From an uncultured Butyrivibrio sp. (lineage in GTDB: Bacteria; Bacillota; Clostridia; Lachnospirales; Lachnospiraceae): a stretch of 10,320 bases of DNA. The translations under genes were made by a program, and so were the position numbers. The number at the start of each line of letters is the position of its first letter. Within the stretch, counting starts at the first letter, position 1. The DNA is taken from positions 1 through 10,320 of the forward strand of contig CAMVRW010000058.1 of the NCBI GenBank assembly GCA_947169985.1. Reading direction: 5' to 3'. A model generated the notes under the pieces. It saw nothing but the letters and a program-made list of their open reading frames with translations. It ran no database searches and was not told the DNA's origin. Positions 1-5,583 of this stretch are shown in pieces.

Positions 1-122
1 CCATCTATCGTAGTGTAGGGAATCCTGTCCCTGTTTCTTTCCGTCACTGGGATTATCTTTTTCTCTATCTTTTCCAGAGTCTCTTGAACCCAGGCTTTTT
101 CTGTATCTGTCAACGTTCTCAT
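1..122 (-). CDS. Probable GH88-type unsaturated uronyl hydrolase, N-terminal fragment
   Basis: Only the first 40 codons are in the window; the gene continues past the left edge. The start is the ATG at 122-120, preceded by AAAGGA (133-128) at 5-nt spacing. The translation begins MRTLTDTEKAWVQETLEKI and continues with a charged helix and then RIPYTTIDG. A short amphipathic N-terminal helix followed by an 'IPY...DG' segment is how many GH88 (unsaturated glucuronyl hydrolase) proteins begin. Enzymes of that family hydrate the 4,5-unsaturated uronic acid left by polysaccharide lyases and so release it. No signal peptide is visible, so a cytoplasmic enzyme is expected. It lies 71 bp downstream of the lyase gene on the same strand, a classic lyase-plus-hydrolase pairing. 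The family call rests on a very short N-terminus plus context. A GH105-type or other alpha/alpha-barrel hydrolase is the main alternative; the catalytic domain is not visible. Confidence 0.6.
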   Translation of the reverse strand, partial: MRTLTDTEKAWVQETLEKIEKKIIPVTERNRDRIPYTTID

Positions 123-144
123 TCTTTTCCTTTCTGCCTCGATT

Positions 145-189
145 ATGTATCTATTTTCCTTATGTTTACACATATTTCATGTATCTATT
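145..189. repeat. Pair of 11-bp direct repeats in the lyase-hydrolase gap
   Basis: ATGTATCTATT occurs at 145-155 and again at 179-189, an offset of 34 bp, in the 71-bp gap between the lyase stop codon and the hydrolase start. The gap is AT-rich and has no convincing terminator or strong promoter. The plus strand at 153-163 also reads ATTTTCCTTAT, which resembles the core of the repeats in the 5410-5583 control region. The repeats are exact but short and of low complexity, so they may be chance. Confidence 0.35.
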
Positions 190-193
190 CCGG

Positions 194-2140
194 TCACGAT
201 ATTTCCAGTGTAGTCTTATGCTCCTGCCCCATCCTTATAAGCACCCTGTACACTTCATGCTCCCAGGATAACTTAAGCCTCTCATCCTCTATGGGAAAGG
301 TCTGTATCTCCTCCAGGCTTCCGCCTGTTACCAGAACCTGTCCAAGGTCCCCAAGCTTTATATCAAGCCTGTCGTCTTTAGAAGATTCCGGATAAGGCCT
401 TTCATAGGTCATAAGAGTTAAAAGAGCTGTCATCTCTCCTTCATATTCATCAGTAACTACAACACCCTGGCCCTTTTTTAGTTCTACAGATCTTCTGTAG
501 TTCTTTACCAAAGGATTCTTATAAGCCCCGGCTATATCCATATTCAGGCAGGACCTTTGGTATGGTTTTCCATCAGAAGTATCACAGGTTCCGGATTGGA
601 ATTCCACTTTATCTGCCTCAAACTCCTGCCCATCCCTTTGCATCACTATACTATCATCATAGTAGTCCTCAGCAGGGTTCTTTCCAAGATGACTTATTTT
701 TATTTCCGTATCATTTTTTATAAACGTAGGAACGTTGTGGAACTGGGACTGCATGGTCCACAGCTCATATCTCTTTTCAGAAAAGGTCTGCTTTGTGTAG
801 GTTCCGACGCCAAGATCTATAATAAGGGGCTTACCATTTTTATAAATTGTAAAGGACCCCACATCGTTATGGTTATGGCTGTCAGCATTATTTCCTGCCT
901 TGGCAGCCAGGACATAAGTTTCGTCCCTGCCGATCATCAGGCCTGTACTTTCAAAAAAGGCGTCTGTGCACAAAACGTCGCTTTCCGGATACTTTTCCAT
1001 CTCTTCATAATTAAAGGCTTGGATCACATGGTAAAAGAGATTTATCTCATCAGGAAGCAACTTTCCTTCTTCGCTTTCCCTCCTGAAGTCCGCCGCAGCA
1101 AAGGCAGTCAACACTTCATCCTTACAGTATCTTCCAAAAAGATATTCCCTTGCCGTTCTTCTTGGGCAGATGGCGGCGCAGTCAGCAAAATTAATGTATC
1201 TGTTATCCGAGACGTTCATGCGAACTATATAACCTGCAATATTCCTGATAAGCTCTTCTCCAAAGATATCCTCAAAGTCGGTTCCTCTTAAAGCATCTAC
1301 CATCAGGTACAAAGCTCCAAAGAGGCAAAGGCCTGCATGGGAATAGTACTGGGCACCTTCATTACAGCATCCATCATCACCGTACTCATCAAGAAAATAG
1401 TCCAGTGATATGGCGGCACTTTCAAGATACTTTCTTATCTCTGCTTCGCTAAAAAATCCCTCAGGTCTTGTGAGGGCACACAAAAGCACATTCTGTGTGC
1501 ACCAGGGTGTCCAGTTGCACATGGGCTGTTTACCATCTCCCATCCACCAGAAATGCTCCTCACTGTAAGGCTTAAAAATTCTTTCCTCCAGTCTCTTATT
1601 GATAAGTGCGCTAATGTCAGGATTCTTTTTATTTAGGACCGGCCTTAAAAGATACTCTGCAAAGGCCAAAAGAGCTCCTGTCTCAGCGCCAAAAAGATCA
1701 ATGATTGGGTGAAGAACATCAGGCATTTCCTGCTGCTTAGCGTCCCTGACATGGGTGTTATGAGCAGGAAGACACCAGGAGCTCTCCTCAAGAATAAGGT
1801 AGATACCCTCAAGAATAGCCTCAAGAAATCTTCCTCTGTTCTCAACCATCTCCGCCATAATAAGGCTGTTTAGCTTTCTTCTTCTGGAAAAATAAAGCTC
1901 CTCAAATCTTACACGGTTTCCGTTTTTTGAAAACTCAAGATAATCAGACAAAAGAATTACTGACCAGGGTTTTTCTTTTTCATTCTCTCCCGCAGCTATC
2001 AGCTTCAATTTAAGATCATCAGGGAAAGAGTCATATGCATCTCTTTTACTAATATCAGGACACAAAGAAAACGCGCACAGTGAGCGCGTTTTCTGAAAGT
2101 ATTCCAAAACCAGATGTCTTTGAGAAATCTCTTTTGCCAT
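194..2140 (-). CDS. Heparinase II/III-family polysaccharide lyase, cytoplasmic
   Basis: This 648-residue protein has the two-part build of heparinase II/III-like lyases: an N-terminal alpha/alpha toroid (about 60-360) and a C-terminal beta-sandwich (about 395-640). Such enzymes cleave uronic-acid glycosidic bonds by beta-elimination, leaving a 4,5-unsaturated uronyl end. Visible family marks are SWCLPAHN (121-128), NWTPWCTQNV (209-218, with the Asn expected to neutralise the carboxylate), NEGAQYYSHAG (260-270, candidate catalytic Tyr265/266), the hallmark SHNHNDVGSF (421-430, candidate catalytic or metal-site His) and QFHNVPTF (466-473). There is no signal peptide or lipobox, so it should act in the cytoplasm on imported oligosaccharides. 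The ATG at 2140 follows the upstream permease stop by 4 nt, and its ribosome site AAAGGGA lies inside the end of the permease gene, implying translational coupling. The PL family (12, 15, 21, 33 and others) and the substrate (glycosaminoglycan, alginate-like, other uronate glycan) cannot be fixed by eye. Confidence 0.88.
   Translation of the reverse strand: MAKEISQRHLVLEYFQKTRSLCAFSLCPDISKRDAYDSFPDDLKLKLIAAGENEKEKPWSVILLSDYLEFSKNGNRVRFEELYFSRRRKLNSLIMAEMVENRGRFLEAILEGIYLILEESSWCLPAHNTHVRDAKQQEMPDVLHPIIDLFGAETGALLAFAEYLLRPVLNKKNPDISALINKRLEERIFKPYSEEHFWWMGDGKQPMCNWTPWCTQNVLLCALTRPEGFFSEAEIRKYLESAAISLDYFLDEYGDDGCCNEGAQYYSHAGLCLFGALYLMVDALRGTDFEDIFGEELIRNIAGYIVRMNVSDNRYINFADCAAICPRRTAREYLFGRYCKDEVLTAFAAADFRRESEEGKLLPDEINLFYHVIQAFNYEEMEKYPESDVLCTDAFFESTGLMIGRDETYVLAAKAGNNADSHNHNDVGSFTIYKNGKPLIIDLGVGTYTKQTFSEKRYELWTMQSQFHNVPTFIKNDTEIKISHLGKNPAEDYYDDSIVMQRDGQEFEADKVEFQSGTCDTSDGKPYQRSCLNMDIAGAYKNPLVKNYRRSVELKKGQGVVVTDEYEGEMTALLTLMTYERPYPESSKDDRLDIKLGDLGQVLVTGGSLEEIQTFPIEDERLKLSWEHEVYRVLIRMGQEHKTTLEIS
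2066..2094 (-). terminator. Terminator-like hairpin inside the 5' end of the lyase gene
   Basis: A perfect 11-bp inverted repeat (AGAAAACGCGC at 2066-2076 and GCGCGTTTTCT at 2084-2094, 7-nt loop) covers codons 16-25 of the lyase. In the lyase mRNA it reads as an A-rich run, a GC-rich stem (ACGCGC/GCGCGT), a loop, and then TTTTCTTTGTG. This is the layout of an intrinsic terminator, about 46 nt after the start codon. It could act as a polarity attenuator that terminates transcripts not being translated, or stabilise upstream mRNA ends. It could also be a codon coincidence. Function is inferred; the symmetry is directly seen. Confidence 0.4.
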
Positions 2141-2144
2141 GGTA

Positions 2145-2981
2145 TTATCCCTTTACTGAACCGGCTGTGATTCCAGCAACAAAGTATTTCTGAAGTGAAA
2201 TGAAAACTATAAACACCGGAATAAGCGACAGTACTGATGCTGCCATGATAAGGCCATACTCAGCAGAGTACTGTGAAATAAACATCTTCAGTCCTATCTG
2301 GAGAGTTTTCTTGGACTCAGTTGTGAGATAGATAAGGGGTCCAAGGAAGTCATTCCAGGTATTTACAAAGGTAAATATGATAAGGGTAGACAAAGCAGGC
2401 TTTGACAGGGGCAGCATAATCTTTGCATATATCTCATATTCAGACATACCATCGATCCTTGCAGCCTCACAAAGTGAGTCCGGGATTCCCTCGTAAAACT
2501 GTCTCATAAGGAATACTCCAAAGGCGGAGAAGGCCTGAAGAATGATAATGGCAAGATGTGTATCTGCCAGGCCCAGGTTTCTCATAAACATAAACTGAGG
2601 AACCATGTATACCTGCCATGGAACAGCTATTGTTGCAACATATGCCAGGAACAATATGTTTCTTCCCTTGAACTCCAGTTTAGCAAATGCATAGGCAGCA
2701 AAGCTAGATGTAAACAGCTGAAGCAGTGTAACGATAACTGTCAGTTTAGCAGTATTTAATGTGAATTTTGCCAGAGGGATCTTGGTCCAGATATCAATAT
2801 AATTTTGCCATCTGGGGGCTTTGGGTATCCACTCAAAGGGTATTACAAATACGTCCTTGTTAAATTTCAGTGATGCGGAGATCATCCAAAGGAATGGCAC
2901 AAGCATCATCATGGCCAAAAGGATGAGCAGCGCATAGACAATGATCTGTCCTATGATTCTGTTGTTCTTTTTGCTCTTCAC
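2145..2981 (-). CDS. ABC sugar transporter permease, CUT1/MalG type
   Basis: This 278-residue inner-membrane permease is one half of the transport channel for the adjacent binding protein. It has a Lys-rich cytoplasmic N-terminus, a first membrane segment at about 10-34, several further helices, and the EAA loop EAARIDG (172-178) followed by IMLPLSKPAL, the coupling helix that docks on the ATPase. The C-terminus GITAGSVKG is typical of MalG-type subunits. The start is a GTG at 2981: it sits 8 nt after the strong site GGGGAGG (2996-2990), and no better ATG fits that spacing. The gene follows the other permease by 16 bp and is nearly coupled to the lyase (4-nt gap). The length is normal for the family. 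Substrate specificity is set by the binding protein, not visible here. Confidence 0.93.
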   Translation of the reverse strand: MKSKKNNRIIGQIIVYALLILLAMMMLVPFLWMISASLKFNKDVFVIPFEWIPKAPRWQNYIDIWTKIPLAKFTLNTAKLTVIVTLLQLFTSSFAAYAFAKLEFKGRNILFLAYVATIAVPWQVYMVPQFMFMRNLGLADTHLAIIILQAFSAFGVFLMRQFYEGIPDSLCEAARIDGMSEYEIYAKIMLPLSKPALSTLIIFTFVNTWNDFLGPLIYLTTESKKTLQIGLKMFISQYSAEYGLIMAASVLSLIPVFIVFISLQKYFVAGITAGSVKG

Positions 2982-2997
2982 TTTTTATTCCTCCCCA

Positions 2998-3921
2998 TCA
3001 GTCGTTGGCGTAGTTCTTCTCACCCTTGAACTGGATGAGTGTAACAGCAAGCACTATGGCAAAGAGCACCAATGCTGATGCAGAAGCTCTTCCCAGCTTC
3101 CAGTTCCTGAAGGCCTCTTCATAGATATAGTAAACAAGAACGATGGCGCTCTTATTTACAACACCATTGGAGCCTCCGGCCAGCATATAAACTATGTCAT
3201 ATACCTTGAAGCAGTTGATAGTAAGCATTATAGTTACGAAAAATGTGGTGGGCTTAAGCTGTGGAACAGTAATGTGCCTAAATTTCTGCCAGGCATTAGC
3301 TCCATCCAAAGAAGCTGCCTCGTAGAGATCCTCACTTATTCCCTGAAGTCCCGCCAGGTAGATCACCATATAGTAACCCATATTCTTCCAAACGGAGAAC
3401 ATGATAATTGTCAACATAACAGTACTTGATGAAGCAGCCCATTTAAGAGGCTGTGCATGAAATACATTCATAAGAAGCTGATTTACAATTCCGCCCTTAG
3501 CTGGTGTAAAGAGCATGTTCCATACAGCAGCTACAGCTACCAGTGAAGCAACATAAGGGAAGAAGGCAACTGTCCTGAAAAAGTTGGTTCCCTTTATCTT
3601 CTGATTAAGCAAGATTGCCAGTCCCAAAGCCATGATCAGCGTTATCGGGACGGTAAAGATACTATAGACTATTGTATTTTTCAGAGCAGAAGTGAATCTG
3701 TCATCTGAAAAGATCTGAACGAAGTTGTCTAGTCCGACAAACTTCATCGCATTACTTCCATCCCACTCAGCAAAAGACATGAGCAGAGCAAGAACGATAG
3801 GTCCAAGGGTAAATACAGCAAACCCGATGAAATTCGGCGCAATAAAAGAATAAGCTACGAGATTTCTTTTTCGCTGGCGCCTCTTCATATTCTTTTCCAT
3901 AGCAGTAATTCCTGCAGCCAT
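2998..3921 (-). CDS. ABC sugar transporter permease, CUT1/MalF or UgpA type
   Basis: This 307-residue permease is the partner channel subunit. It has a basic N-terminus (KRRQRKRN, 13-20), a first membrane segment at about 22-50 ending near SFAEWDG, further helices, and the EAA loop EAASLDGANAWQKFRHITVP (201-220) that contacts the ATPase. The ATG at 3921 is preceded by GAGG with 8-nt spacing; in-frame ATGs at codons 8 and 12 have no comparable site. It lies 105 bp downstream of the binding-protein gene, with a terminator-like hairpin in between, and 16 bp upstream of the second permease. No ATPase gene accompanies the pair; many Firmicutes CUT1 systems use a shared MsmX/MsmK-type ATPase encoded elsewhere, and that is the likely partner here. 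Confidence 0.93.
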   Translation of the reverse strand: MAAGITAMEKNMKRRQRKRNLVAYSFIAPNFIGFAVFTLGPIVLALLMSFAEWDGSNAMKFVGLDNFVQIFSDDRFTSALKNTIVYSIFTVPITLIMALGLAILLNQKIKGTNFFRTVAFFPYVASLVAVAAVWNMLFTPAKGGIVNQLLMNVFHAQPLKWAASSSTVMLTIIMFSVWKNMGYYMVIYLAGLQGISEDLYEAASLDGANAWQKFRHITVPQLKPTTFFVTIMLTINCFKVYDIVYMLAGGSNGVVNKSAIVLVYYIYEEAFRNWKLGRASASALVLFAIVLAVTLIQFKGEKNYAND

Positions 3922-3959
3922 GTTTGTTTCCTCGTTTTTCCTTTAATAGCGTTTCCCCT

Positions 3960-4004
3960 AAAAAGAGCACTTGAACTCAAGCTTTCTTGATATTCAAGTG
4001 CTCT
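3960..4004 (-). terminator. Intra-operon intrinsic terminator or mRNA-stabilising hairpin
   Basis: A perfect 12-bp inverted repeat (AGAGCACTTGAA 3964-3975 and TTCAAGTGCTCT 3993-4004) encloses a second 5-bp stem (TCAAG 3977-3981, CTTGA 3986-3990) with a 4-nt loop. On the minus strand the stem is followed by TTTT (3963-3960). It starts 22 nt after the binding-protein stop codon and precedes the first permease. A partial terminator or RNA stop here would give more binding protein than permease, a known arrangement in ABC sugar operons such as malE-malF. The U-run is short, so read-through is expected. Confidence 0.8.
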
Positions 4005-4026
4005 GTCTTAAGTATCTGATTATTTA

Positions 4027-5409
4027 TTACTGTGCAAGTACAGCCTGAACGCCCTCGTTCATTGCTGCGATAGCATCATCAACACTAACTTCTTCATTCA
4101 TGATAAGGTCATGCTGCTCGTTGAGTACTGTCTCAATCTCTGATGACTTGTCATTTGCAGGCATCTCAAGGTATGTGTGGCTAGTGATAAGTGCTTCCTT
4201 TGAAGCATCATCTGTTGGGAATCCATCCATAGAAGCGATGATATCTACGATTGTCTTGTTTGTCATAGCTGGGATATTACCTGTAGAAGCCATAACCTCT
4301 GCGCCCTCAGCTCCGCTTACAAACTTAACGAAATCCCAAGCTGCATCCTTGTTAGGTGCTGATGTAGGAATTGAAAGAGCTGTGATTGTTGAAAGAGTTG
4401 AACCAGCCTCTACACCATCAGCGTGAGGATACTTAACAATACCCCAGTTTGTGCAGTCTGTGTACTCGCCGTCTTTGATCTTCTGGATAAGTGTTGCAAT
4501 GAACCATGATCCCATGTTCATTGTTGCTACGTTACCCTGTGCAAATGCTGCTGAGTAATGAAGTCCCTGTGTCTTAAGTGTTGCATAATCCATGCAAACG
4601 CCATCTTTCTGCTGTGCAAGAACCATCTCGTAATATGGCTTTGTGAAATCATAGTTGCCATCAACGATTGTGTGCTTACCATCAAGGATACCATCAAGCT
4701 GGATTGTTGACCTCCAGGTGTGGTAGTGAGATCCGTAAACCTCAGCACCCGGTGTTGTATCTGTTACGCTCCTTGCAAGCTTGTCGTACTCTTCCCAGGT
4801 CATATCATTTGTAGGATAGTCTACACCGGCCTTGTCGAAGATGTCCTTGTTGTAGAAGAGAACCCAGATGTCTGATCTGAAAGGAAGCTCATAGAGACTT
4901 CCGTCTATTGTTACCTGATCTGTTACTCCGTTGTAGAGTGAAAGGTCAACGCCATCTGCTGCGATGCGGTCATTAAGGGGCTCAAGAACGCCCTTGTTAA
5001 CCAGTGATACATATCCGGGAACGTCCTTAATTGTTACTACATCAAAGTCAGATCCTGCTCCTGAAAGCTGTGTTCCAAGAACCGTGCTGTAATCTGTTGA
5101 TCCAAGGTCAACCATCTCGATTGTTACATTGGGATGAGCTGCTGTATAAGCATCGATAAGTGGCTGATAATAAACTGTGCTGGATACATCCCAAAGTGCC
5201 CACTTAAGTGTTACAGGCTCATCAGATGCTGTCTCAGTAGTCTCTGCTGCTGCCTGAGTATTGTCTGCAGGAGCTGCTTCTTCAGTCTTTGTTTCTGTCT
5301 GTGCTGTTGTGTCTGCTGCAGGAGCCTGCTCAGCTGCTGCTCCGCAACCTGTGATACTTGCAACAACCATAGTCATGGCAAGTAAAGAGCTAAGAATTCT
5401 CTTTTTCAT
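4027..5409 (-). CDS. Extracellular sugar-binding lipoprotein of a CUT1 ABC transporter
   Basis: This 460-residue binding protein captures the oligosaccharide outside the membrane and delivers it to the two permeases downstream. It has a lipoprotein signal peptide (MKKR, hydrophobic 5-18) with lipobox SITGC; Cys22 should be lipidated and anchored. An Ala/Thr/Glu-rich, probably flexible tether spans about 23-64. The mature fold begins at VTLKWALWD (66-74) and follows the family pattern: YQPLIDAYTAAHPNVTIEM, then GAGSDFDVVTIKD, then ELPFRSDIWVLFYNKDIFD, and late WDFVKFVSGAEGAEVMA. The start is supported by GGGAGG (5420-5415), 5 nt before the ATG. It is the first gene of the operon and is followed by a hairpin, fitting a strongly expressed gene. 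The ligand cannot be deduced; downstream lyase and hydrolase genes point to a uronic-acid-containing oligosaccharide. Confidence 0.95.
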   Translation of the reverse strand: MKKRILSSLLAMTMVVASITGCGAAAEQAPAADTTAQTETKTEEAAPADNTQAAAETTETASDEPVTLKWALWDVSSTVYYQPLIDAYTAAHPNVTIEMVDLGSTDYSTVLGTQLSGAGSDFDVVTIKDVPGYVSLVNKGVLEPLNDRIAADGVDLSLYNGVTDQVTIDGSLYELPFRSDIWVLFYNKDIFDKAGVDYPTNDMTWEEYDKLARSVTDTTPGAEVYGSHYHTWRSTIQLDGILDGKHTIVDGNYDFTKPYYEMVLAQQKDGVCMDYATLKTQGLHYSAAFAQGNVATMNMGSWFIATLIQKIKDGEYTDCTNWGIVKYPHADGVEAGSTLSTITALSIPTSAPNKDAAWDFVKFVSGAEGAEVMASTGNIPAMTNKTIVDIIASMDGFPTDDASKEALITSHTYLEMPANDKSSEIETVLNEQHDLIMNEEVSVDDAIAAMNEGVQAVLAQ

Positions 5410-5428
5410 ATAAACCTCCCTCTAAAAG

Positions 5429-5446
5429 TACCGCTTACGCGCGGCA
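5429..5446 (-). other. Small GC-rich hairpin in the binding-protein 5' leader
   Basis: The minus strand reads TGCCGC, GCGTAA, GCGGTA: a 6-bp stem (one G-U pair) with a 6-nt loop, ending 8 nt upstream of the GGGAGG ribosome site. It stands out as GC-rich in an AT-rich leader. It might protect the 5' end of the mRNA. No riboswitch family is recognised and no anti-ribosome-site pairing is obvious. Confidence 0.35.
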
Positions 5447-5475
5447 TGTTTGTTATGTAATCAGTTTATATTTTC

Positions 5476-5518
5476 TTTATAATTCAATGAATGCACATTC
5501 TTTAACTCTTGTTGTCAA
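5476..5518 (-). promoter_or_regulatory. Candidate promoter(s) of the transporter-lyase operon
   Basis: Two minus-strand possibilities exist. First, TATAAA (5481-5476) as -10 with a poor -35 TTAAAG (5505-5500) at 18 bp; a weak -35 fits activation by an AraC-type regulator. Second, a perfect TTGACA (5518-5513) with a poor -10 TGCATT (5495-5490) at 17 bp. The first would give a leader of about 60 nt containing the 5429-5446 hairpin. I favour the first, weakly. Confidence 0.4.
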
Positions 5519-5540
5519 AAAAATGCATTTTTTTTATATA
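5512..5540 (+). promoter_or_regulatory. Candidate promoter of the sensor kinase-regulator pair
   Basis: TTGTCA (5512-5517) and TATATA (5535-5540) are separated by exactly 17 bp, a good sigma-A-type match, predicting a start near 5547 and a leader of about 37 nt. The same bases read TTGACA on the other strand, so the two divergent promoters may share this -35 position. Confidence 0.5.
5517..5534. repeat. 18-bp A/T palindrome in the promoter spacer
   Basis: Seven A, TGCA, seven T form a perfect palindrome that almost exactly fills the spacer between the -35 and -10 of the kinase promoter. Such phased A and T tracts bend DNA and could form an operator or set promoter geometry. The function is unknown. 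Confidence 0.5.
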
Positions 5541-5583
5541 AAACTGTATTTTCTTTATAAGTCCACTGCTCTAATATATACCT

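Larger units (their letters stand above)
5470..5568. promoter_or_regulatory. Three-copy ~20-bp direct repeat, candidate response-regulator sites
   Basis: Three similar elements lie in the same orientation between the divergent genes: R1 5470-5489 (ATTTTCTTTATAATTCAATG), R2 5527-5546 (ATTTTTTTTATATAAAACTG) and R3 5548-5568 (ATTTTCTTTATAAGTC, then CACTG). R1 and R3 share 14 identical bases (TATTTTCTTTATAA, starting at 5469 and 5547). R2 and R3 start 21 bp apart, two helical turns, the spacing expected when two AraC-type DNA-binding domains occupy one DNA face. R1 overlaps a possible -10 of the transporter operon; R2 overlaps the likely -10 of the kinase gene. AT richness raises the chance of coincidence. 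The neighbouring REC/AraC regulator is the natural candidate binder. Confidence 0.5.

Noticed and set aside
557..1291. A 244-codon open frame on the plus strand inside the lyase gene.
   Set aside because: It is antisense to a gene with clear family motifs, has no ribosome site or recognisable domain, and its composition is that of a complementary-frame shadow.
5134..5385. Cysteine-rich 83-codon plus-strand frame.
   Set aside because: It is the complement of the Ala/Thr/Glu-rich tether of the binding protein; the cysteines come from reverse-complemented GCA/GCT repeats.
5410..5583. A riboswitch or catabolite-control (cre) site in the control region.
   Set aside because: No conserved riboswitch core or convincing cre palindrome is visible; the only leader structure is a small 6-bp hairpin.
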